This document shows, in pieces, positions 38,028 through 45,637 of a stretch of DNA of 64,000 bases. The notes under the pieces are model-generated. The model was not told where the DNA came from. It saw nothing but the letters and a program-made list of their open reading frames with translations, and ran no database searches. The stretch is from DATJGF01 sp035495315 (GTDB taxonomy: Bacteria; Verrucomicrobiota; Verrucomicrobiia; Limisphaerales; UBA8199): NCBI GenBank assembly GCA_035495315.1, contig DATJGF010000063.1, positions 1 to 64,000 on the forward strand, in the 5' to 3' direction. The position numbers and the translations under genes were made by a program. The number at the start of each line of letters is the position of its first letter. Position 1 is the first letter of the stretch.

Positions 38028-38975
38028 TCAGCGAGTCCTGACAGTAGTATTCTCAGCAAGCCAGTGCATATCGACCCAGGAATCGTCGGCAGGCACCCTT
38101 AATATAATATTGTTATCGTAAGTGATTGGGGCGTTCCTGATTCTCGAACCAATCCACTTGTGAATTTCGCAATGGCCGTCGCTGAATGAGAGTCCACAGC
38201 CGCCGTCGTGGTAATTGGCGGGGTAATCGATGATATACGAGGCTGTGGGCGGATCTGAAGGTTGGTTTCCGGTACAGGTCGAGGCCAATGTGCCATCGTT
38301 CATACTGTCGGGGTGTTCATCAGAGAAAACAAAGGTTTTCGCCGGAAGCACAATGTCCGTCAACTGCCGATAAACGCGCCAGTTTTTTGCGAGCGGAGAA
38401 GTCCCGCCACTCGAGTCCAGCCACTCACCGACGCCGAAGGCCTGACTCATCGACCGGCTGCGCACGCGCGGTTTGCGAGAGCCGTCTGCCGTGGCTATGG
38501 TTGATTGGTCGGCGGGGCAGCGAAAAACGAGAGGGTCTCGTCCTGTGTAGCGGAACATGGGGCTGGTATAAATGTAGATGTGTGGATCCCAGTTGCCTGG
38601 ATTATTATAAAAGCTCAGGTTACCCTGGACCCAATTGGTTCTGCCGAATTGGGTCCAGGTAGCGGACGGAGCACCGTAAGTTAGCAAGAGCTCGTTATGA
38701 TCTTCGCTATACTGGCGCCAGGCTTGAGTAAGCTGGCGGAGGCTGTTTAGGCATTGAGCGGACGCGCTATAAGGCCGCGTGCGGGCCAGGCCGGTAGCGA
38801 GCATGGAGCCGAGCAAGGTGAGCACGGCAAGGACCGCGAGGAGTTCGATAAGGGTGAAGGCATAGAAACCGCTGAAGCGGTTCTCGAGCATTTTGCGCCA
38901 TCCAACACCTCGCTGAAGCGAGGTGTTAATGAGAATTTCGCCGCACGAAGTTGGAGGCGAAACTCGCAAGTTCAT
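38028..38975 (-). CDS. Prepilin-like protein, paralogue 3
   Basis: The 315-residue product has the motif [20 protein letters not shown] (Ala instead of Gly before the cleavage Phe), the stem CLNSLRQLTQAWRQYSEDH, a CPADQS segment and the terminal LSFSDGHCEIHKW. It is closely related to paralogue 2 along its whole length. Its leader also contains INTSLQRG and NRFSGF from the repeat at 38865-38931. The three paralogues and the propeller gene upstream share a strand, but gaps of over 100 bases leave co-transcription open. Confidence 0.82.
   Translation of the reverse strand: MNLRVSPPTSCGEILINTSLQRGVGWRKMLENRFSGFYAFTLIELLAVLAVLTLLGSMLATGLARTRPYSASAQCLNSLRQLTQAWRQYSEDHNELLLTYGAPSATWTQFGRTNWVQGNLSFYNNPGNWDPHIYIYTSPMFRYTGRDPLVFRCPADQSTIATADGSRKPRVRSRSMSQAFGVGEWLDSSGGTSPLAKNWRVYRQLTDIVLPAKTFVFSDEHPDSMNDGTLASTCTGNQPSDPPTASYIIDYPANYHDGGCGLSFSDGHCEIHKWIGSRIRNAPITYDNNIILRVPADDSWVDMHWLAENTTVRTR
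38865..38931. repeat. Palindromic repeat within prepilin leader (second copy)
   Basis: The palindromes aaccgctgaagcggtt and acacctcgctgaagcgaggt, continuing gtt, are separated by about 27 bases. The arrangement and frame match the copy at 37735-37805. Confidence 0.8.
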
Positions 38976-38999
38976 AAGAATCTACTTTTATGTTTAATG

Positions 39000-41900
39000 T
39001 CAAAAGGACGTTATACGGTAAAACCTTTGGATGGGTGCGGGCGTAGTATCCTGTAGATAGGCCCTATTCCCGAGGTTCGTGACGGCGCCTGGCAGGTCAT
39101 GCCACAGAGGATCGCTGGTGCCGTTCTTGAACTGCACACGATAATTCTTTCCTTGAGTGTTGGGCCAGGCGATCCAGGGGCCGTGGCCCAGAGTTTGATC
39201 GGCCAGGAGCGAGGCCGATAGGAATGTGTAGGCAAATACGTCGCTCGAGTAGTTGAAATCCAGCGGGACGATGTCTGAACCCCAACTGACAAAGCAGAGG
39301 GTGCGTCCGTCGCCGCTGAAGACGGGGCTAAGCGACCGGTTGTCGGCGGCGAAATTGCCAAGGCGACTGCTGCTCAGGAGGGAGTTCAGCCCGGTCTGGG
39401 TGTCATATGCAATAATGTCAGGCAGGTCGTTGCTATCTCCTGGAACGATATCGCTGGCAAAGCTTCTGTAGGCCATAAGCCGGCCATCGGAGCTGATGTC
39501 GACGGAATCCGATGCACCGTTGGCAGGCAGAGGGGAGTTAAAAGCATGGCTGACGAGCAGATTTGTGCCGGTCATTAAACCATAGACATAGACCTGGTTT
39601 GTGCCGATCGGTCGGGAGGTTTTCAGACAGGCGAGCCTGCTGCCATCTGCGCTGAGCCGGAGGCCCGACCATTTGTCGGAACCGCTCGAATCGAGCAGTG
39701 TAGTCTGACCTGTGGCCAGGTCCACCGTTTGTATGGCCGAGACCGCATTCGTGACGGCAGAGAATGCGATGCGACTGCCATCTGCGCTGAGCGCTATCGC
39801 AGAGAGTGAGCCGCTATTAGCGACAACATTATTTGTGTAAACGCGATTAGCGGCTTGCGAATCCCAAAGATACAGCGCTGAGTTTAAGTATGCGAACGAC
39901 GGTAACGCAGCATACAGGATAAACCGACCGTCCGGCGTCATCGATGGAACAAGCTGGTTGACACCGAATGTGCTTAGCGCATACGTCGTCGAGGCTTGCA
40001 TGTCGCGTAAGAACAGGTTCTCGCCGCTGAAGACGCCTGAAGCAAGATCCCTGGCCAAACTGCGGAACAGGACATAGCGACCATTGCTGCTCACGATGGG
40101 GGAGTAGGCTGCTCCGCCGTTGCTCCCGGTCCCATTCGTATTGACGCTGACCAACGTCGTAACGCCGAGTTGCAGGTCACGGAGGAATACGTCCTGGGCC
40201 TTATTATTGTCGCCGGCCACAAGGTTATCTGCATAACAGCTGAAGGCGACATAGCGCCCATCGAGACTGATGGCTGGCTCAGTGGAGGCACCGTCGGCGC
40301 TGAAACCATTCGTGTCGACGCTGACGAGTTGGGTTTTGCCGGTGGCGAGGTCGCGCACGAAAATGTCGCGCACGCCATTCGTGTCATTTGGTGTGAGGTT
40401 CTCGGCCTCGCTGGCGAAGGCGACAAAACGGCCATCCGCGCTGACGGAGGTGGCCGCCAATAGACTAGGTCCATTCGCAGTAATGCAGGGCAATGCCGGA
40501 TCATGTGCCGAGATTAATTCAGTGGTGGCAGTTACAAGGTCGCGAGCAAAGACATCATAGGCCCGATTGCGATCGTTCGGTACGAGCTGGCTATCGCTGC
40601 AGTCGAACGTAATCCACCGACCGTCGGCGGTCATCTGAGCGAGGGTGGCAAAGCTGATGGGAGAGCCGACACCGTTGGTGTCGGCATCGACGAGCACAGT
40701 CGAGCTGGTCTGCATATTACGGCGGTAGAGGTGGTAATCACCCACGAGTGGATTCGTGGTCAGGTTTGTTGCGTTGCTGAGGAACGCCACAAATCGGCCA
40801 CTCGGATCCACCAACGGCCAATCGCAGGTTGAATTCGGCTGCACACCATTATTTGAATCGCCGCTGGCGAGCGTTGAGATCCCGGTGGTAGCGTCCCACA
40901 GCTGAACGCAAGTAGTAGAGGAATCATTCGTATTGGCGATGAAGGCAATGAACCGGCCATCGGGGGTGAGAGTAAGGCTGCGGGCAGACTCGTAAGCGGA
41001 ATTGACTGCGGTAGCGTTAGTATAGACCAGATCGGTCACGCCGGTGGCCAGATTGTAACGCAGAATCAGGCCAGAGTAACTCGCAGTGGTGTTAGCGCCG
41101 GAACTGGTCTCATAGGCGACGAATTGTCCGTCAGCGCTGATCGCCTGGTTGTAAGAGACAGCGGTCGTGGAATGGAATGCGTTGGAGATGGCGGCGCGTG
41201 CGCCGATGCTGGCCCAAGTGGTGGTTTGACTGATGAGGTCCCGCACATAAACATCACCGCCGGGAGGGACACCGGGGACGAGATTGGTCGCGGTGCTGTA
41301 GAAAACGACGTAGCGTCCGTCAGGTGTGATATCCGGAGCATCGGACCCCCCGATGGGCGAAATGCTGTTGGTGGATAGCGCGCCAGCGCTGGCGAGCACG
41401 GTAGTGCCGGTTTGCAGGTCACGGACAAAAATATCTGGAATTTGGTTGGTGTCGTTGTCGACGAGATCATCCGCCGCGCTGACAAAGACGACGTAGCGAC
41501 CATCTGGAGTCATGGCCGAATTGTCTGAGCTGTCATCTCCCGGGAAGCCGTCGACGTTGGCGCTCACGAGCGTGGTTGTGCCTTTAACCACGTCGCGCAC
41601 GAAAACATCGGTCGCAAAGTTATCATCACCGGGAACGAGATTGCTTGCGGTGCTCTCGAACAGAACGTAACGACCGTTGGTAGAGACACCTACCGGCAAC
41701 GAATCGCCGTCTCCGCCCATCGTTCCGGTGAGGTCGACGCTGATCAAGGTCGTGGTTTTATTGACACGGTCCCGCAAATAGGCATTGAGATTGGCCGGAA
41801 TTGAGGCCGGTATCGGTTGATTATTGGTCATGACGACGAGGTTATTAGCGGTGCTGGCGAACAGGACGTAACGTCCGTCCGGGCTGATCACGCTGGCAAA

Positions 41901-42041
41901 GGAATCTCCGCCACCGCCCGGGGCCGGGCCTGGGGCGGGATCAACTGTAGAAATCAGATCCAGACTCTGACCGTAGATAGAAAATGCGGTGCCGAAAAGT
42001 GCGCCGGCGATCAGGAATATCGTTCCGAAGCTCTGTTTCAT
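39000..42041 (-). CDS. Secreted TolB/PD40-type beta-propeller repeat protein
   Basis: The 1,013-residue product has a signal peptide (FGTIFLIAGALFGTAFSIYG) and then at least a dozen repeats built on ISPDGRYVLFASTANNLV and DVFVRDLxTGxTxLVS. This is the PD40/WD40-like propeller blade, suggesting two stacked propellers. The final ~60 residues (NYRVQFKNGTSD...QRFYRITSF) are a C-terminal module that I associate with secreted Verrucomicrobiota proteins and also appears in the 1,102-residue protein at 54522. It is likely cell-surface or extracellular; ligand unknown. Confidence 0.85.
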   Translation of the reverse strand: MKQSFGTIFLIAGALFGTAFSIYGQSLDLISTVDPAPGPAPGGGGDSFASVISPDGRYVLFASTANNLVVMTNNQPIPASIPANLNAYLRDRVNKTTTLISVDLTGTMGGDGDSLPVGVSTNGRYVLFESTASNLVPGDDNFATDVFVRDVVKGTTTLVSANVDGFPGDDSSDNSAMTPDGRYVVFVSAADDLVDNDTNQIPDIFVRDLQTGTTVLASAGALSTNSISPIGGSDAPDITPDGRYVVFYSTATNLVPGVPPGGDVYVRDLISQTTTWASIGARAAISNAFHSTTAVSYNQAISADGQFVAYETSSGANTTASYSGLILRYNLATGVTDLVYTNATAVNSAYESARSLTLTPDGRFIAFIANTNDSSTTCVQLWDATTGISTLASGDSNNGVQPNSTCDWPLVDPSGRFVAFLSNATNLTTNPLVGDYHLYRRNMQTSSTVLVDADTNGVGSPISFATLAQMTADGRWITFDCSDSQLVPNDRNRAYDVFARDLVTATTELISAHDPALPCITANGPSLLAATSVSADGRFVAFASEAENLTPNDTNGVRDIFVRDLATGKTQLVSVDTNGFSADGASTEPAISLDGRYVAFSCYADNLVAGDNNKAQDVFLRDLQLGVTTLVSVNTNGTGSNGGAAYSPIVSSNGRYVLFRSLARDLASGVFSGENLFLRDMQASTTYALSTFGVNQLVPSMTPDGRFILYAALPSFAYLNSALYLWDSQAANRVYTNNVVANSGSLSAIALSADGSRIAFSAVTNAVSAIQTVDLATGQTTLLDSSGSDKWSGLRLSADGSRLACLKTSRPIGTNQVYVYGLMTGTNLLVSHAFNSPLPANGASDSVDISSDGRLMAYRSFASDIVPGDSNDLPDIIAYDTQTGLNSLLSSSRLGNFAADNRSLSPVFSGDGRTLCFVSWGSDIVPLDFNYSSDVFAYTFLSASLLADQTLGHGPWIAWPNTQGKNYRVQFKNGTSDPLWHDLPGAVTNLGNRAYLQDTTPAPIQRFYRITSF

Positions 42042-42150
42042 AGGATTCCTTTCATAGCTCTGCTGCTTAACAAAGATGACAAGTTTGCTCGGGATTGTCT
42101 GTCGGGGAAACCACTAATCGAGTTGTCAGGTAAAACACTACAAAGGGGGA

Positions 42151-42207
42151 GCGTGTTCCGTGTTACGTGTTCCGTAGGGCGTAAAATGTGAAACGTGAAA
42201 CGTAATG
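42151..42207. repeat. gtgttccgtgttacgtg repeat tract
   Basis: Degenerate units (gcgtgttccgtgttacgtg, then gtgaaacgtgaaacg) form an inverted pair upstream of the divergent genes at 39000-42041 and 42279-44852. They are related to the tract inside mfd at 573-626. The rest of the 42042-42278 gap shows nothing else. Confidence 0.6.
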
Positions 42208-42278
42208 AAGACTCAAGTTCCAACCGCGCAAGAAATGCTTGCTTCTAAGGCGGGCTTGGCCTGAGGCTCGAGAATTTC

Positions 42279-44852
42279 ATGACCGCTGTCTGCGGAATTG
42301 CCAGCTGGTTAGGGCTTGGCCTTTTGGGTGCAAATGCGTGGGGCGCGGATTGGCCGATGCTTCGCGGGAATGCGCAGCACAATGGTTTTGTTCCGACTGA
42401 ACTGAAACCACCTTACAAGCTGATCTGGGCACGTGAAATTGAAGGGGAACGCCTTGGCACGGCGATGGAACCGATCGTCAGCGACGGCAAGCTCCTCGTC
42501 GCGACTCATGCCGGAAAGGTTTATGCACTGGACGTTGCGTCCGGTAATGCGCTCTGGTGTTTTCAAGCACGCGGCCCGTTTCTCCAATCTCCGGCCGTCG
42601 CCGAAAGCGTCGTCTGTGCTGCGAGCACCGATGGCCAGCTCTATGGACTGGAAATCAACAGCGGCAAACTCGCGTGGCGGTTGGCTGCCGGAACGGGAGG
42701 CTTATCGGCTGCGCCTGAGATTGCCGACGGGGTGATCTACATCGGCACTCGCAGTGGAGATTTCTTGGCGGTGTCCGTCAAAGGTGGAAGAGTCCGGTGG
42801 CGCCAATCAATTGGAGTGCCAATTCGGCAAACGGCGGCGATCGATGAGGGCCTGGTCTATATTACGGCTGAAGATTTGAAGGTCCGTTGTTTTCGGGCCG
42901 AGGACGGCAAGCTCGCCTGGAGTTCCGAACCGCTGACTGGTCAGACCGCCCGCGACTATTACCCGGTCGTGATACGTCACAATGGCCGCCGGTTCGTTAT
43001 TTTGCGGACCAATCCGGTCCTCAATATGGGCCAGAGAATCGCCCGCGATCGGACGATGCTGTGCCGCAATGCCGGCGTAGACGACAGCAGTTGGGAAAAA
43101 GTTGATAAGTGGATAAGGAGCGACGCCGTGCACGGCACCCCCGAGTTATGGGCCAAAGAGCAGGCCGCGATTGTCCGTTATGTGCAGGATGACCGCTCCG
43201 CACGGACATTTTTCGTCCTGGACGGTGAGACCGGCAAAGAAGCGTCGATTGCGCCGGTGTTGTGGATCGGCGGCTGCCAAGGTGTCGGGGCCGAACCGGC
43301 GCAAACAGCGGACGGTGGTCTCCTTCTATTTTACCGCAGCGCCTACGGGAATTGGAATCAAGGCGTTGCGCCGCTCGTCGCCCTGGGCCTGCTCGATCTC
43401 GCCACCGATCGGATTGCTCCGCTGCTCCATCAACAGGGCAGGCAACCACACTGGAATTGTTTCTGGGGCACTGCTGACGAGAGTCAAAACTTTCTTGTTG
43501 CCGGCGGGACGGCGATCATTATTCACCAGGGCACACTGAGCGGATTCGATCTTACAAAAAGCCAATTATTCCCGATTTGCGGGGAGCGGGATACCTTTGG
43601 TGGATTCCGCAATCCCTCGTGGGCGCGGAACGAATGGCATGGACCGGCCCGCGGTGGGGTTGCGGTGGTAGGCGAACGCATTTACTGGCAATCGGGAAGT
43701 CGCATTTTGTGCCTCGCGCCCGAAGAACCCGGAGCAGCACCCAATCGGGTTGAACCTGTGGCGATTCAGAAGGATGTGCCGACCTCGGTCGCGCCAAAAT
43801 CGCCGGGTCTGGATCGAGAAACTTTCCGCCGCCAACTCGTTAAGACGGCGAAGTCGCTGTTAACGAACCGCTGGGCGCCTCTGTTCACCGATCCGGGCCT
43901 CGCCGGGCGTGTGTTCTCTTTTGATAACAGTGGCGAATTGTTTGAAACGATAGCCTGGGCCTATCCGCACCTGCCCCCTGAATTGCGGTCAGGATCACTG
44001 GTTTTGCTCCGCTCGGAATGGACGAATCATCCGCCTTTCACCTCGAAGGCATGGTATTCCTTGAAGGATGGGCTGCGGCGGGAATGGTTTTGGGTGCCGA
44101 CCGATTTTTGCGAACGCCTGGCCAGCGACAAACGGCCGCACCCGTTTGGGAACCTGCAGAGCGTTTGGTTTTTCGCGCAGCGTTGCAAACAAGAGCAATT
44201 CATCCTCGAGCGTTGGCCCGAATTGAAAGCGGCCTACGAGGATTTTAACGCATCGCATTGGCACCTCGATCCTGACAAAGGCGATGAATTTGCTAATCGT
44301 TATCTTGCGTCCCTGTGGGTGTTCAGTCGAATTGCTAAGAAAGCCGGAGCTCTGGAGTTGGCGGCGCAAGCTCGAGGAAAGGCAGATGCGACGGCGCAGG
44401 CTTTGGTCGACTGGTGGAAACGAGCGACCGAGAAAGGGACTCTGAAGACCTTCAATGGGTCATCTGAGCTGGACGCCTTTATTGGAAAGGGGGACGGCAT
44501 TTTTCTGGCGCTTGCGCCTCATCGGCACACTCTTGGTCTGTTTCAGGATTTGACTCCGGAAATTGCAGAGTTGCTGCGCGCTCAAGCACCGGCGGCCGTC
44601 GAAAGGGTTTGGCAGACTTTCGACTCGCTTTGTCCTACCTGGCATCTGGCAGGTGAGGAACGGCAGGTGCATTTCGGTGAAAATTTCGTTGATCCGCCGG
44701 TTTTTGCCCTGAGCGCATTTAGAGCGCTGAAATGGCTTAAGCAGGCTTCCGGTGAGCAATTAAGCCGGAGAGTGGACTTGCCGTTTTGCCGGGCTGACCT
44801 GTATTACATGATTAAGCTGAGCCTGGCGTTGGAGGACGGAGATCTGTTGTAG
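42279..44852 (+). CDS. Secreted PQQ-type beta-propeller protein with unknown C-terminal half
   Basis: The 857-residue product has a signal peptide (WLGLGLLGANAWG) and N-terminal blades of the PQQ/BamB type (GKLLVATHAGKVYALDVASG, DGQLYGLEINSGKLAWR, GVIYIGTRSGDFLAVSVKGG), covering roughly residues 20-500. The second half is mostly helical, contains tryptophan-rich segments (LVDWWKRATEKG) and a FILERWPELKAAYEDF stretch, and matches no family I recognise. Similar proteins occur near polysaccharide-degradation genes, but the role is not known. It is divergent from the propeller gene at 42041. Confidence 0.78.
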   Translation: MTAVCGIASWLGLGLLGANAWGADWPMLRGNAQHNGFVPTELKPPYKLIWAREIEGERLGTAMEPIVSDGKLLVATHAGKVYALDVASGNALWCFQARGPFLQSPAVAESVVCAASTDGQLYGLEINSGKLAWRLAAGTGGLSAAPEIADGVIYIGTRSGDFLAVSVKGGRVRWRQSIGVPIRQTAAIDEGLVYITAEDLKVRCFRAEDGKLAWSSEPLTGQTARDYYPVVIRHNGRRFVILRTNPVLNMGQRIARDRTMLCRNAGVDDSSWEKVDKWIRSDAVHGTPELWAKEQAAIVRYVQDDRSARTFFVLDGETGKEASIAPVLWIGGCQGVGAEPAQTADGGLLLFYRSAYGNWNQGVAPLVALGLLDLATDRIAPLLHQQGRQPHWNCFWGTADESQNFLVAGGTAIIIHQGTLSGFDLTKSQLFPICGERDTFGGFRNPSWARNEWHGPARGGVAVVGERIYWQSGSRILCLAPEEPGAAPNRVEPVAIQKDVPTSVAPKSPGLDRETFRRQLVKTAKSLLTNRWAPLFTDPGLAGRVFSFDNSGELFETIAWAYPHLPPELRSGSLVLLRSEWTNHPPFTSKAWYSLKDGLRREWFWVPTDFCERLASDKRPHPFGNLQSVWFFAQRCKQEQFILERWPELKAAYEDFNASHWHLDPDKGDEFANRYLASLWVFSRIAKKAGALELAAQARGKADATAQALVDWWKRATEKGTLKTFNGSSELDAFIGKGDGIFLALAPHRHTLGLFQDLTPEIAELLRAQAPAAVERVWQTFDSLCPTWHLAGEERQVHFGENFVDPPVFALSAFRALKWLKQASGEQLSRRVDLPFCRADLYYMIKLSLALEDGDLL

Positions 44853-44859
44853 AGTTGTA

Positions 44860-45004
44860 CGCAGAGTTTCACTCTGCTGTATCGCAGGTTTTCAACCTGC
44901 AGGAGGGATCAAATGGTAAGTCCCGGCGCGTGCGGCGATCTCGCAGACTTCGCAAACTAGCAGACCGAAAGTCTGCGGTACAGCAGAGTGAAACTCTGTG
45001 TTAC
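44860..45004. repeat. Nested inverted repeat (cagagtttcactctgctgta type)
   Basis: Outer arms cagagtttcactctgctgta and tacagcagagtgaaactctg match perfectly about 105 bases apart. Inner small palindromes are cgcaggttttcaacctgc and gcagaccgaaagtctgc. It lies between convergent genes and fills that gap; it could act as a two-way terminator, but there is no T tract. Confidence 0.8.
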
Positions 45005-45010
45005 GTGAGT

Positions 45011-45478
45011 CTAGTCGATTTCGGGGGCCTGGATGCCCAGCGCATCGGCGAGGTCCATCAGGTGTTCCTGCTCCTGGACGATGATCTCGCGCAGAACTTC
45101 GCTGAGGGCAAACTCGCCCATCGCATCTGTTTGCCGGATTCGTTCGCGATAATTCTGAATCGTCACGCGTTCATTTTCCAAATCGAATTGAAGCATCTGG
45201 CGTGGATCATCGGACGTCCTGACCTCTTTTGGATGCACCTCCGGTTCGCCGCCGAAGTAGTCGATTTGGCGCGCTATTTTGAGGGCGTGAGACAATTCCT
45301 CAGCGGCATGGGCTTCGAGTTCTTTAGCGATGTCGGTGTATGGCGCGCCTTTCAGCGTTTGGCTGTAGACGACATAAGCAATGACCGCCTGGTACTCACG
45401 AGCGAGGTCTTCGTTGAGCAGGTGGATCATTTCGTCACGAGTGAGTTTTCCCTCTTCAGTTGCTACTGCTGTGTTCAT
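45011..45478 (-). CDS. Bacterioferritin-like/ferritin-like diiron protein
   Basis: The 155-residue product is a four-helix ferritin-like protein. Candidate metal ligands stand in the expected spacing: Glu28 (LAREYQAV), Glu61 and His64 (EELSHA), Glu101/Glu103 (LENERV), and Glu138/His139 (QEQEHL). It probably stores or oxidises iron in the cytoplasm. The ATG at 45478 has AAAGG seven bases upstream; the longer frame to 45526 lacks a binding site. No partner bacterioferritin-associated gene is adjacent. It could alternatively be a DPS-like or rubrerythrin-like protein without rubredoxin. Confidence 0.85.
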   Translation of the reverse strand: MNTAVATEEGKLTRDEMIHLLNEDLAREYQAVIAYVVYSQTLKGAPYTDIAKELEAHAAEELSHALKIARQIDYFGGEPEVHPKEVRTSDDPRQMLQFDLENERVTIQNYRERIRQTDAMGEFALSEVLREIIVQEQEHLMDLADALGIQAPEID

Positions 45479-45637
45479 GTTCATCCTTTCGCAATTGCGG
45501 CTTCCCAAGAGTGTGCCGCGGATCAATTACTAGCTTAACCTCGCAAAGTTCAGAAGAACGTCAACGGGGAAGAGTGAGCACGGCCGAAAGACAATAATTA
45601 CCGCATGGCACATGCTGGCCGCACAAAATTGGCGTGT

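Noticed and set aside
44860..45004. Rho-independent terminator
   Set aside because: The hairpin is strong, but no T tract follows on either strand; kept as a repeat.
44855..45538. 227-codon plus-strand frame over the ferritin-like gene
   Set aside because: It starts inside the inverted repeat at 44860-45004 and is antisense to a protein with conserved metal ligands.
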